Shown here one piece after another: positions 34,201-42,900 of a DNA stretch of 64,000 nucleotides. The notes below the pieces were generated by a model. The model did no database searches and was not told the DNA's origin. It saw only the letters and a list, made by a program, of their open reading frames with translations. Source of the DNA: Heligmosomoides polygyrus polygyrus (lineage: Eukaryota; Nematoda; Chromadorea; Rhabditida; Heligmosomidae); NCBI GenBank assembly GCA_947396885.1, contig OX377201.1, positions 27,195,923-27,259,922 on the forward strand. The letters are read 5' to 3'. A program made the translations under genes and the position numbers. How positions within the stretch are numbered: the stretch's first letter is position 1; each line of letters starts with the position of its first letter.

Positions 34201-35477
34201 TTTTTTTTTCACCGAAGTCGTGTCGGGGGAGTCGGAACTTTTAACTAGTGCCGTAATTTCTCATTGGACTTCAAATAGGATATCCTAATCGGACAGGATA
34301 TTAGATTTCTCATTAAAATTAGCCATACGAATTATAAGAAAATCCGGTCTCGCGAAAGTCACCCTATGTGAATTGTCCGAAGATCCGAGCTTTTCAGAAG
34401 TTCCATTGTTCGCACATTCACTTTAATCAGGGTTCGAAAAAATGGATCCGAATCATTCGAATCGACGTCCAATGTCTAATCGTAATAGAGTCTACCTTGA
34501 AGGAGGACTTCGTTCTGAAGCTAAAGAGGTGTGAACAGAGTTAGCTAGAATGATCATAGTCCTGGTGAGAAGATGAGACGTTTGCGAAGTAGCTGTACTA
34601 GTCATAGTCATCAGCGGCCTCCGCAAAGTAGGCGACCGGCATATTCATATTTTTGGAGATCCTCAGTACAACCGTGAAGGCGTGGCGAAACGTGTAGTGA
34701 AAAAAACTCATAAAGGAGTGGTACGAAACGAGCGTTAGAAATCAACTTCGGCGCTAATTCTTTGAGAACTTTGAGAATCATCTGCATGACGATGGTTAGA
34801 GAAATTGAGGAAGATGCGTCAGCATCCATTATTCCAGAGTGTTGGACAAATAGCTTGCCATCGGCAGTCAAATGCTTCCGATCCAATGTCGCATTCACAA
34901 CGGTTGTTCAGTTACTGCATAATATCACCCTTTCCTGCGGTCACGTGGAGCGCGGCAGCGCAGTTAGTGAAGGCGCCAGGAGTCGTCTGGACCGCGATTC
35001 GGGGTTCTTGGTTCACGTCCTACCCAGGATAAACAAGCCTTCATACCTTCGGGGTAGGTGAGTTTCTACCAAGTTTGTCGGGAAAGGAAGGAACACTGAC
35101 ACTGGTTGGTATTGGTCTACCACCGGATGTCACTGAATAAGGCAGATATGCATCAAATTGCTGACAGCGCGTAGACGTAAGAATGAGTGGCGCATCCAAG
35201 ACGGAAGTAGATTAGAGCAGCCATCTGTTCCTTATTCTTTTCACGTCATCTTTCAACATGATTCATCCGGCTACCTACAGCTTTTCATTGCGAGACACGT
35301 TGTTTACATTTCATAGCTTTCTAGTTGCTTTATTTGTTCGTAATTGTAAAATGCTTCAAAGACCACCTTTATGCCTTTCAGGTGATAAACAAGTCGATCG
35401 ACACAGGTTCCAATTTCTTGGAAGAAGGTCTGGCGGAGTGTGCAGTTGCTAAGCGCGTCAAGCGGCATATTTTTTAA
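10266..35477 (+). CDS. Secreted cysteine-synthase-like PLP enzyme, 12 exons
   Basis: Exons: 10266-10374, 21555-21640, 21730-21846, 24828-24926, 26589-26654, 26713-26821, 26896-27012, 30312-30423, 30616-30717, 32123-32272, 32419-32569, 35382-35477. All phases join and all introns are GT-AG, giving 437 residues. Residues 1-18 (MLLQVAVFLVTVASLRAA) form a signal peptide. A PLP-binding Lys is expected at K88 (SKTKTLKHRF), the Asn loop is TSGNTG at 115-120, the phosphate-cradling GTGGT is at 233-237, and Ser340 in GGGASTG should contact the pyridine nitrogen. These are the landmarks of fold-type II cysteine synthase/cyanoalanine synthase enzymes. No haem or CBS domain is present, so it is not a full cystathionine beta-synthase. 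The secretory leader is unusual for this family. The exact reaction (cysteine, cyanide or sulfide chemistry) cannot be told from sequence. Intron 1 is 11.2 kb. Confidence 0.92.
10375..10559. other. Start of intron 1, no repeat recognised
   Basis: Intronic sequence after the GTGAGT donor; nothing else identified. Confidence 0.4.
10919..12199 (+). mobile_element. Mariner element 1 (Hsmar1/bandit-like)
   Basis: 1281 bp with inverted ends TTAGGTTGTACGAATTAAAT and its near-complement at 12172-12199, flanked by TA on both sides (10917-10918, 12200-12201). Size, ends and target duplication are diagnostic of mariner. It interrupts the antisense LINE. Confidence 0.95.
11104..12122 (+). pseudogene. 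Mariner 1 transposase, frameshifted
   Basis: Starts at the ATG at 11104. The N-terminal helix-turn-helix region (YEFKLGTTAEEADEKINAAF) runs to about 11325, where a one-base deletion shifts the frame. The frame continues to an in-frame TAG at 11571 just after DEKWIM, and reopens to 12122. The DD34D catalytic acids all survive: TCDEKW, LLHDNARPH and SPDLSPTDYHFF. Two lesions only, so it is a fairly young inactive copy. The family resembles the Hsmar1-like mariners, to which the hookworm element bandit belongs. Confidence 0.93.
12202..13110 (-). pseudogene. LINE reverse transcriptase core
   Basis: Contains PLEHIFNLSIT, a Q-F-G-F motif, FSKAFDKVPVPKLL, CNGVPQGGVLSF, a degraded (Y)ADD box (ADDVEVYK preceded by a stop) and the later block LRAYVTYVRPVVESG.TVFSP. 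These are the ordered RT motifs of CR1/Jockey elements. Multiple stops and frameshifts. Confidence 0.85.
13105..14205. mobile_element. Fold-back element inserted in the LINE
   Basis: The outer 100 bp at each end are inverted copies (13117-13220 against 14087-14193; shared text GACTCAGCAAAAA and CCTACGCCTG). A second, inner inverted pair covers 13285-13500 and 13650-13870, with the CAGATTCGT.ATCAGCA.CCCAAAT block also seen at 33804-34253 and 59600-59900. No transposase. Non-autonomous palindromic DNA element. Confidence 0.7.
14531..14571. repeat. Hairpin, 19-bp arms
   Basis: GGCGTATCTCACTCAGGTT and its complement with two mismatches around a 3-base loop. Significance unknown; it lies between LINE pieces. 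Confidence 0.7.
14610..15356. repeat. Three tandem units of a palindromic-ended repeat
   Basis: Units of roughly 220-290 bp share blocks such as GAAGCGCATCCTCCTCCTGC, CCAGAAGACGGGTTCCCTTC and ACCGTCTGGAGTCAGAAG. The first unit starts with GTACCTCGCGCGGGCAACG..CCGTTCAACATGGG and ends with the inverted copy of it. The junction between units 2 and 3 lacks these ends, as if deleted by recombination. Frames of 80-140 codons here are by-products of low stop density. Confidence 0.75.
15597..15665 (+). repeat. Two stacked hairpins followed by (AAAT)n tail
   Basis: CCCGC-GAA-GCGGG (15597-15609) is followed at once by a 17-bp stem with a GTTA loop (15610-15647) and then AAATAAATAAAT. This looks like a structured retroelement 3' end, on the strand opposite to the surrounding LINE. 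Confidence 0.6.
16262..17015 (-). pseudogene. LINE endonuclease domain
   Basis: Apurinic-type endonuclease pattern of CR1/Jockey LINEs: YDVVLVTEKWPT early, KKGGGVLLPVKNYLP in the middle, and FRVVGVYRAPTCD, then AFGDFNIPD, which carries the catalytic Asp-x-Asn pair. Frames shift at least twice. This enzyme nicks target DNA to prime reverse transcription. Confidence 0.82.
17016..17790. other. Intron 1 stretch without recognised elements
   Basis: May include the 5' part of the LINE (ORF1 or UTR) near 17016-17400, but I cannot support it by motif. Confidence 0.35.
17800..18770. repeat. Inverted-repeat element
   Basis: 17812-17895 (ACTCGTCTGAATT..AACATTTTACACTCTACTGA) is the inverted partner of 18655-18745. 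A third related block (GATTGCGCCATGCACCCGCC) lies at 18092-18115. Non-autonomous DNA element by inference. Confidence 0.5.
19040..19372 (+). mobile_element. CR1-like LINE 3' end
   Basis: The + strand encodes a LINE C-terminus (KLRSSMFTCRAASSYLKL...FKRMAQDTFLSF, stop at 19271) followed by a short UTR and an AATAAATATTATTATT tail. It is a 5'-truncated copy, in sense orientation within intron 1. Confidence 0.65.
19375..19740 (+). mobile_element. Tc1-like transposase fragment
   Basis: Shows the second and third catalytic blocks of a Tc1/mariner-type DDE/D transposase: WTYHQDSAPAHKAKVVQ and NPIDYTI, then KKAWREIDED and a C-terminal LKACIRAKGGHF in shifted frames. Related to the copies at 22384-23608 and 31140-31740. 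No ends identified. Confidence 0.75.
19872..21309. mobile_element. hAT-like non-autonomous element with 8-bp duplication
   Basis: The ends are CAGGGAAGAGCG... and, inverted, CAGGGATGAGCG... Both ends consist of GTTATCCG-type repeats (CGTTATCCGTTATCCG and complements). The flanking octamer GCTGGCAC is identical on both sides (19864-19871 and 21310-21317). CAGGG ends with an 8-bp target duplication are hallmarks of hAT transposons. No transposase domain is visible in its 1438 bp. Confidence 0.85.
22384..23608 (-). mobile_element. Tc1-like transposon with both ends
   Basis: 1225 bp with inverted ends starting CAGGGTGCGCCAAA, flanked by TA on both sides (22382-22383, 23609-23610). Lies in intron 3 of the PLP-enzyme gene, in antisense. 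Confidence 0.93.
22500..23420 (-). pseudogene. Tc1-like transposase, frameshifted
   Basis: Read on the - strand: a helix-turn-helix-like DISARDIHRRLGVHQN, then FADEK (first catalytic Asp), PASVMVFAVVTADGKTPL, WTFQQDGAKAHRARMVQ (second Asp) and NSPELNLMDYTVWSVL (third Asp). The segments lie in at least three frames, with a stop right after DEKLYYM. The same subfamily (QDGA.AH) occurs at 19375-19740 and 31140-31740. Confidence 0.85.
24194..24465 (-). mobile_element. tRNA-derived SINE (family A)
   Basis: Reverse copy of the family whose head carries pol III A- and B-box-like text (TAGCGCAGTCGGAGG and GGTTCGGATTTCCC) and whose tail ends in CCTTTATCC repeats. Here the tail is at the left (ATAAAGGATAAAGGATAAAG). 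Degenerate; intron 3. Confidence 0.8.
25365..25500 (-). mobile_element. SINE family A, degenerate fragment
   Basis: GGATGCACTATGCGTTCTAC and TTTGAATGCATATTTGGCCA recall the GGATGCGCCACGCATTCTAC..AATGCGTATTTGGCCA block of the family. Confidence 0.55.
25500..26588. other. Intron 4, no further feature recognised
   Basis: AT-rich intronic DNA; one chance + strand frame at 25772-25996 has no coding character that I can support. Confidence 0.35.
27637..27927 (+). mobile_element. SINE family A
   Basis: Full-length-looking copy: head GGTGTAGCCCAGTCGGAGGA, B-box region GGCTCGGGTTTCC, body ATCGGCTGGCCACCGCAGGT, end AAGGGATTGA then CCTTTATA. In intron 7. Confidence 0.88.
28275..28624 (+). mobile_element. 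5'-truncated RTE-like retrotransposon, 17-bp duplication
   Basis: Encodes the C-terminal region common to RTE-type reverse transcriptases (DTIRQKFGVSPIADKLREA, RLRWYGHVLRG, RPRGRPKQRW, later DLKVAGVHPDLALDRERWR), broken by a stop after RPKQRWA and a frameshift, and ends in (GAA)n. The 17-bp text ATATGCGTTGCTTAGGG stands on both sides (28258-28274 and 28625-28641), a perfect target-site duplication. Confidence 0.93.
28713..28787 (+). mobile_element. tRNA-like SINE head (family B)
   Basis: GGTGGTGTGGTAGCC resembles an A box and GGGTTCGACTCTC a B box; the end CTGGCGCTAGAATTTTG is shared with 29328-29420. It does not fold into an ordinary tRNA that I can verify, so a SINE is preferred over a gene. 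Confidence 0.65.
29328..29407 (+). mobile_element. tRNA-like SINE head (family B)
   Basis: AGCGCCGG pairs with CCTGGCGCT as a near acceptor stem. TGGTGTAATGG is an A-box-like and GGTTTGAGTCCC a B-box-like element. Upstream text at 29150-29175 (TTAAGCCTCAAGTGGCTGGT) is shared with 28660-28685, so the repeat extends to the left. Confidence 0.65.
29991..30069 (-). mobile_element. tRNA-like SINE head (family B), reverse copy
   Basis: The - strand reads GCGCTTGTAGTGTAAGGCGT..GCGGGTTTAAGTCCGCTTGG..GCGCAAGAGTTTTG, matching the family. The 139-codon + strand frame over this area is a by-product. Confidence 0.6.
30809..31103 (+). mobile_element. SINE family A, full-length copy
   Basis: GGGCGCGTGTAGCGCAGTCA head, CCTGGTTCGGATTTCCCGC B-box region, ATCGGCTGGCCACCGCAAGT body, GGCGCATCCCAAAAGGGATT 3' region and T-rich end. 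Best example of the family here; intron 9. Confidence 0.92.
31140..31740 (+). mobile_element. Tc1-like transposase fragment
   Basis: Contains SLMVWARIF, VVPKKGAKTNTDVYLNDIL, TWTFRQDGAHAHKSKMIQKW (second catalytic Asp) and later WSFLEKKAC in other frames, ending near 31740. Ends and duplication not found. Intron 9. Confidence 0.8.
31840..31972 (+). mobile_element. SINE family A, 3' fragment
   Basis: CAGACTTGTCTGGAAAG, TTGGCTAGCCACCGCAAG and the CGTCATCATTTATCC tail match the family; head missing. Confidence 0.75.
32663..32931 (-). mobile_element. SINE family A
   Basis: Reverse copy: GGATGCGCCACGCATTC, GGCTAGCCGATGAAAAAGT, CCTGGGCGGAAAATTCGAAC, GGGTGCACGCGATGGTAGGC. In intron 11. Confidence 0.85.
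32932..33797. other. Intron 11, no feature recognised
   Basis: A - strand frame at 33103-33363 looks like chance. No repeat family identified. Confidence 0.3.
33804..34253. mobile_element. Palindromic MITE, 450 bp, 6-bp duplication
   Basis: Ends CGGCACTAGTTAAAAGTTCC and exact complement. The arms stay complementary for over 100 bp (CGACACGACTTCGGT, then GAAACTT.GTCTAGG.GG). The hexamer TAATTT stands on both sides (33798-33803 and 34254-34259). The inner block CACCGATTT..C recurs at 13300-13760 and 59620-59880. No coding capacity. Confidence 0.88.
34370..34492 (+). repeat. TCCGAAGATCCG-type repeat end
   Basis: Short relative of 53945-54190 and 56300-56540: AATTGTCCGAAGATCCGAGC, then GGATCCGAATCATTCGAAT and the terminal text CCAATGTCTAAT. 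Confidence 0.6.
34945..35240 (+). mobile_element. SINE family A, diverged
   Basis: GCGGCAGCGCAGTTAGTGAAG head, CCTTCGGGGTAGGTGAGTTT middle and TGGCGCATCCAAGACGG 3' region. Intron 11. Confidence 0.75.
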
Positions 35478-35645
35478 ACCGTTGTTTGCACTTGTACTTA
35501 ATGCTAGTGTACCATCAATGATGTGAAGAATACCATCTGAGTTGCTTATAATTGTTCACAATGACCTCTCACTTTCAGACATTAATGGCTTCAAAGTAAC
35601 CACTTAAAAATTTAAATTATAAAGAGCTGTAACGGTAAAATGCTC

Positions 35646-35651
35646 AATAAA
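35646..35651 (+). terminator. Poly(A) signal of the PLP-enzyme gene
   Basis: AATAAA 169 bp after the stop codon, a normal distance for a nematode 3' end. Confidence 0.55.
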
Positions 35652-36440
35652 ACGTTTCTACAAGCTAATGATTCAGAGAGAAGTTGAACAGATTTGAACA
35701 CATGGGAGTGAAGGTCCACGGCGTGCAACTGAACAGTTTTGCTTCGCTTTCGATATCGTGCTCATAATTCCGAGCATTGGAAAAATGGAGCAAGTGGCGG
35801 ACGATTTCTTTTCTGGTGGTGGAAGTGTTAGGTCACTCCTGACTATCAGAAAAACGACTTCCATGATGAATGGAAAGGCAACTAATGGACATAACAATTG
35901 GGCGAAGTCCGACTTCCTGGATAGCTGTTCCTTGTAACTTGTGGATGAACAGAGGAACCCAGTCGAGGACTCAATTTCCACTGGTCCTAGTTTCTATTGT
36001 GAAGACCTTATTCAGTGCTCAAAACGATTTCAACGGTAAAGATTCGTTGACGAAACATTGAGTCGACCTGATCGTTATTGCTCTCTATGGAGTGAGGCTT
36101 TCATTTACTCCATAACTCACCACAGACTGCTCATCGTGAGCATCGACATATTTCACTTTCAAAGTGCCTTCGTAGAATCATTTTTCAAAATTAGCTAACA
36201 ATGATCCTGTGATTTAAACGTTGTCTCAAACGAAGTATAAGAGTAATCAAAAGGCAATAGGTGGCTCAATGAACTCGTTGTCAGCAGTTTAGGTCATAAT
36301 CTTTAAAGAGGTGAAGATGCAAATTTGCTCCTATATATACGATTAAAAAATAGATAAGTAAGAAAAGAACATAAACATTTGAACTAATATTGTACCAATA
36401 TGGGCGCCAAGGTATTTCATTTTTCACGAAGTAAGAAGTT
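35652..36440. other. Intergenic, no feature recognised
   Basis: A 102-codon - strand frame (35981-35673) has no recognisable domain or splice context. Confidence 0.35.
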
Positions 36441-36735
36441 ATAAAGAAAGGCTAAAGGACGGCGTTGCTCAATCCTCTTTGGGATGCGCCACGCATTCTA
36501 CTTCTACGGGATGTCGGGGAGGCGTGTTGAATGCGTATTTGGCCATACAATGACTTGTGGTGGCCAGCCGATGAAGAACTCAGCGCTCTATCCTTCCCAG
36601 ACAAGTCTGGTACAAATTCACCTACCCCGGAGGGGTAGAAGGCTTGGTTGGCCTGGGCGGGAAATCCGAACCAGTAACCTGATATCGGGTGCACGCGACA
36701 GCCGGTGCCTCCTCCGACTGCGCTACTCGCGGCCT
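36441..36735 (-). mobile_element. SINE family A, full-length reverse copy
   Basis: GGACGGCGTTGCTCAATCC tail side, GGATGCGCCACGCATTCTAC, GTGGCCAGCCGATGAAGAAC, CCTGGGCGGGAAATCCGAAC and the head CCTCCGACTGCGCTACTCGC. Confidence 0.9.
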
Positions 36736-36967
36736 TAAATTATAAGGAAGAACAAATAAGAACCAACTGTGGAACCTCTCGTAACCAAAGGGCACGAGAG
36801 GTTGGTTGCTTTGAGCTGAAATGTAACTGAATGTTGACCCTTTCTTCTCTAAGCAGAGAGATTGCTTTCTACGCCACGTGGGAAGAGAAGAGCCATTTGA
36901 GTTCTCCACGTGCAACGCAGAAGTGCTCTACAAAAACGATCAAGACAGAAGTACTCAAGTGAAATTT
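36736..36967. other. Region 3' of the membrane-protein gene
   Basis: A short hairpin (ACCTCTCGT..ACGAGAGGT, 36774-36802) is the only structure seen. Confidence 0.35.
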
Positions 36968-39900
36968 TTATACAGTCTTATGAACTGCCATAACTCCGAG
37001 GTTATGCGATGCCGGCAACTCCTCGAACAAATGCACGAACGAATGGTAGATTAGTTGCCGCTGTCGGATCAGTTTCGTCACCCGCGAGCTGAAACGGCTT
37101 GTCATTACCACGCGAACTCTTTCCAGTGCTATCTGCTTTGTGAGTGATGCTACCAACAGAGGCGCTTACTACAAAAGCTCAGCAACAGCACTAACCTTTC
37201 GGCGAACACTGGTCTTGCGTTCTTCCTTTCGGCCATCGATCACGATGATACCGCAGAGAATAATGTCGTCTTCTGGACGCGGGTACACAATCCTTTTGAA
37301 AACAAAGGGATTTCTGTGTTCGGGTTAGACTATCGGTGAATCTTTACATTATTGACGCTGCATTGTGCATATCTTTATAACGACTCAACGACATTGCCAC
37401 TTTCTCACAGCTCGCAGAAATCAACGTCATTTGAGAAATCACCTTCCAGATACCATTTCATACTTCAGAAACTTATTCAAAAAGCTATGAAAACGTGAAA
37501 AAAACACCTTGTGCTGTCAAAAAATGGCTACCTTGGATGTGAACGGAAGGGTTCCCTAGCGAGGTGAAAGATGGGTGAATGAACTTAGAGCAGGAGCCGG
37601 ATTCATTAACGAGTTACAGCAATTTAACAGAGAAAGTTACAGCCGAAATCCATGATAGCACGGCTTATCAAGCGATATGGTAAGCGATAAGCTGCGTTAT
37701 CTGAGTTTTCCGCAGTGAATTCTCTGTTAAAGTTATGTGAGTCGTTGATGAATCCGGCACCAGGTGGGACCATTTCCTTAGGAACTTAGAGGGCCATGAC
37801 GCGAAGACCAAAACCCTATAGCTGAGGTACAGTGGCAGCTCTGGGTTTCAGTCATGCATCGTTTTTTCAATGATTTGGGGTGATTTCGTCGTAATAAACA
37901 AGGTCCACACTGGTCTGAAATTGCTTGTGCAACCGCCTCCACACAGCTCTGTCGTGTGTTATTTTTCCATTCGAAATAGCCAAGGGAACCAGCGCAGGAG
38001 CGAATCTTACATGTCTTAATTCGCTTGTGCAAGCACAGGTTGCCTCGGAAAGCTGACAGTTTTTTTGGCGAGAAGGTGGAGATATCGCGTGAAAATGAGA
38101 TTTCGTTGTGCCGTACTTACGAAGCGCTGTACGTTGCGCGAAGTTCCTAAAAATCAGTCGAAAGGACGATGCTGGAGAACGACGATGTGGGAAGTTTCAT
38201 CTTAAAGAAATTGCAAGGTCCCCGCAATCAGGAGTGAAATACTGAAGCTTATGAATAATGAGGCAGATGCCAACTACTTGCGGCGAGAATCACTAGAGGG
38301 ATGTCCAAGGTATATATTTTTATTTCTTACTCGGGTTCAAAGAAAACTACTTTTTTGAAAAAGAAGAAGAGTAAGGTTGTTTTGCATCTTTTCTATTCCT
38401 TTTTTCGACAAAAATGTTTTCCTCTTATTGTTTAGAGAAAACAGAATACTCGACACAACAAGAGGACGTATTTAAGCTTTATATCCTTTCAAAAGAATTG
38501 TTTCTTTGCTAAAACCCTGAAGACGTTTGATGGCAGTAACATGATTGTGTTACACATTTCTCGAATATGGTTTCCAAAATCAAGATTCATGATTGAAGCA
38601 CATATCTCTGAGTCTACTGCCGATGAAGTTGAACGTTTGCGGTATGTTTGTATTCCTTTTCTGGGGCCGAATTCATCAACGACTTACAACAATTTAACAG
38701 AGAAAATACAGCCCTAATCCCTGATAGCATGCCTTATCAGACGACATGGTAAAGCATTTCGCCGCGCTATCAAGGATTTCGGCTGTATTTTCTCTGTTAA
38801 ATTGCTGTAAGTCGTTGATGAATCCGGCACCAGGTGGGACCATTTCCTTAGGAACTTAGAGGGCCATGACGCGAAGACCAAAACCCTATAGCTGAGGTAC
38901 AGTGGCAGCTCTGGGTTTCAGTCATGCATCGTTTTTTCAATGATTTGGGGTGATTTCGTCGTAATAAACAAGGTCCACACTGGTCTGAAATTGCTTGTGC
39001 AACCGCCTCCACACAGCTCTGTCGTGTGTTATTTTTCCATTCGAAATAGCCAAGGGAACCAGCGCAGGAGCGAATCTTACATGTCTTAATTCGCTTGTGC
39101 AAGCACAGGTTGCCTCGGAAAGCTGACAGTTTTTTTGGCGAGAAGGTGGAGATATCGCGTGAAAATGAGATTTCGTTGTGCCGTACTTACGAAGCGCTGT
39201 ACGTTGCGCGAAGTTCCTAAAAATCAGTCGAAAGGACGATGCTGGAGAACGACGATGTGGGAAGTTTCATCTTAAAGAAATTGCAAGGTCCCCGCAATCA
39301 GGAGTGAAATACTGAAGCTTATGAATAATGAGGCAGATGCCAACTACTTGCGGCGAGAATCACTAGAGGGATGTCCAAGGTATATATTTTTATTTCTTAC
39401 TCGGGTTCAAAGAAAACTACTTTTTTGAAAAAGAAGAAGAAGAGTAAGGTTGTTTTGCATCTTTTCTATTCCTTTTTTCGACAAAAATGTTTTCCTCTTA
39501 TTGTTTAGAGAAAACAGAATACTCGACACAACAAGAGGACGTATTTAAGCTTTATATCCTTTCAAAAGAATTGTTTCTTTGCTAAAACCCTGAAGACGTT
39601 TGATGGCAGTAACATGATTGTGTTACACATTTCTCGAATATGGTTTCCAAAATCAAGATTCATGATTGAAGCACATATCTCTGAGTCTACTGCCGATGAA
39701 GTTGAACGTTTGCGGTATGTTTGTATTCCTTTTCTGGGGCCGAATTCATCAACGACTTACAACAATTTAACAGAGAAAATACAGCCCTAATCCCTGATAG
39801 CATGCCTTATCAGACGACATGGTAAAGCATTTCGCCGCGCTATCAAGGATTTCGGCTGTATTTTCTCTGTTAAATTGCTGTAAGTCGTTGATGAATCCGG

Positions 39901-42900
39901 CCTCAGGACTCATGATAGAGGACAACGGTCGACGTTAAATCAGTCTACATTTAGGATGCGCTTGCGGAAATTCGGTTTAAATGCAAATGTGGTCTGTACA
40001 ATGATTTACAGCGAATGGACAAGAACTTGTTTTATTCTCCCTATGCAAGTCTGTTTAATGGGTAGTACTCACTAGGGAAGGGTTTTGAACTCCCAGGAAA
40101 CTTAAAGTTTAGACCAGGATGGTTAGAAAGAGCTCGGAATGCTTATTGCGAATATGGGTGCCAAAATTGCAAAATGAAATTCCTGAGCGAGGGTGCCAAG
40201 GGAGCCTCCCCCTTCCCCACAAACCTTTCAGCTTATCTGGCGTTCACCTTGCAGCTAAACAATGTCAGACAGAATATCTTGATCCGGAACCAAAGGTAAC
40301 GAAAACAAGGGGGGCTATACTAGAAGAAGCTCCGTACTTGTATGTTTTTCACTTCGAATCGGAAATTTTCTAAATCCAAATTAGATACTCTTCTGAGCTA
40401 GCCTACGACTTAAAAAATAAATTCTCTTAAATCGGAGTAAGCTTCTTCCACATTAAATTAGAGACTCTCCAAAAAGTTTAGGATAATCTTTTAAAAGAGT
40501 CTCTAATTCTAATTGTGTTCAAAGAAAAATGTAAGTACAACTTTCTTTGAAGTTTTAACTCACTTACGCAATAAAAAAAATATTTAAAATTCTATAAAAT
40601 GCCTATTTCTTGGGGAAAAATAATCGTTTGCAATTTGTTTTAAAGGGGAGGTGGCCATTTTTAGTGCTAAAAGACGAGTTGAAGAGATTGCGCCATGCAA
40701 ATTTGTGTTTGCCTGGAATTCCACGTCTATAAACAATAAAATGAGTACATTTGTATAGAACACACAAATCCTCATTTTGATGCTTCATGCAAGCAGCATT
40801 TACACTATCAATCAAATAAAAATCGCGACGAGCTTTTCGAGTGCATTGCTAGCCTCGTCTTTTAATGCGCTATATGATTATTACCTTGTTATGCTTTAAA
40901 CCAAAACCTAGCTTATAATTTTGTCACGAAATTTTTTTGTAAAGTTATTACACTTACTTGGCGAACTAAAAAATTTCAACAAAGAAGTTTAACCAACTTT
41001 CCTTGAACAAAAAATTATTGTATTGAGTCTCTTTTAACCGCCTGAAGGTCTAACCGCCTGAAGATCATTTCGATCTGGAAGAGTTCGCTTTGATTTCAAA
41101 AGTCGGCTATCTTAAAGGACAAAACAATTCGGGGTGAAAAATGTCTAATTGGATTTCAAAAGTGACCAATTTGACGAAAAATGCTTACCTCTTTCTTTTC
41201 CTTCTTATAGCGACGATGATTCATTAGAAATGCTTCACAAAAATATAGCTTCTCACTTTGGCGTTATTCGGTGAAGTAATATGCGTTGTTTGTTTCATAT
41301 TGTAAGGCAAGAGGCCGTACATGAAGGAAGTTTCTACTGACAAGTTTACAACCGTTACCTGCTCCTCTCCAAACTTCCATCCTCTTGGGCCTGCTTGTAC
41401 TTCTCGCACGAGTTATTGACACACAAGGTAGTGAGCAAAATGATAATCGGCAGCAGGATCAATGCGATCAGCACGACGAATCCTTAATGATGAAGCATTT
41501 CAGACCGGTACTTGAACGTGGTGTGAATATGAACTTATAATTAGCCTCAAGGCATCATTTACAAAACGAATAAACCACAGAAAGGGTACACATCGAAGGT
41601 ATTAGGTTGTCCGGAAAATTCTCAGCGTTACTATTTTTCTTCGTCTATTATCAAGTAAAAAATCAACTTAATTTGCGCACTGATACAACTTTCTGTACAC
41701 GATTTGTCGCTCTAGCAGAAAAATAACCCATGTTTCAACGTGGTTTTATAATTCTGTTCTTCAAGGAATTGTTGAAGTATGTCGAAGGAGTAATTCCGAA
41801 TGATATTTTGTTTTCGCTTCAAGTTGGCACAATCCGCCGAGCTCGACAAACCAATCAACTCTGGGGGCCTAGTAGTGAGAAAGCACTGCGCGCCTGTGGT
41901 CCAGCAAATTTCGGACCGGAGATTTCAGCCGAAGATGACCCCCGTAGCGGTCGACCAAAAGCAATCGTGGACGATGAGTTGAGGGAATCGGTGGAAGCTG
42001 AACCATCTCAAACAGTTCGCGGAATCGCGGAAGAGCTAGACTTCAGTGAAACTGCTGTTGCGGATGCTTTGAAATTGCCTTGGGAAGGTAAAAGGCTCGA
42101 AAAGTGGTTGTGTTGCAGCATTTCCTCCATTGGGGAAATTACGATTAGGACGACTTCCCCATGGGGGAACCCCCTGCCCCAAGAGTTGAGTGAGCGGCAA
42201 ACACCGTCACGTTTCAAGATTTGTTCTCCTCTAGTTTTACGCAACAAGGCTGACCCGTTTTTGGATCGAATCATCACTTGCGATGAAAAATGGACTCTGT
42301 ATGATAACGGGAAACGTTCTGGGCAGTGGTTGGGCGCCGACGAACCTCCTAAGCATTTTCCAAAGGCGAACCTCCACCAAAAAAGGCAATGGTCACTGTG
42401 GGGTGGTCGGCTTCTGGTGTGGTCTATTACAACTTTTTGGCACCAGGCCAAACGATCGCAGCAAAGTCCTATTGTAAGGAAACTGACGAACGGAAAATTT
42501 GCGTCAACTTCAGCCAGCACTGGTCAGCAAAAGAGGCCCGATTCTTTTGCATGATAACGCCCGCCTACACGTTTTACAAATCATTATTCGAAAATTGAAC
42601 GATTCAAGGGCTGAAGTTCTGCCTCACCCGCCAATTCTCCAGACCTCTCACCAACCGAATACCAGCTTTTCAAACGCTTTCAGAACATCTTGCTGGTAAA
42701 ACCTTCACCAATCAGGACCAAGCCAAAACAGCCTTCGTGGATTTTGTTGAATCTCGACCACCTAATTTTTTCGCTGGTGGAATAAGTCGACTGGTGTTTC
42801 GTTGGCAAAGGTGAGCTGATTCGAATGGTGCTTATTTTGACTAAATCCGTTAAGATTTGAGAAAGCTGTGGTAGTTCAAATTGAAACACTCAAAACGCTA

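Larger units (their letters stand above)
37741..39883. repeat. Near-perfect tandem duplication, 1.07-kb unit
   Basis: Unit 1 is 37741-38810 (1070 bp) and unit 2 is 38811-39883 (1073 bp). By eye the only difference is one extra AAG triplet in an AAG run (38361-38378 against 39430-39450). Each unit ends in a 163-bp MITE, and a third MITE lies just left of unit 1. Either very recent unequal exchange between MITEs or an assembly artefact. Confidence 0.93.
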
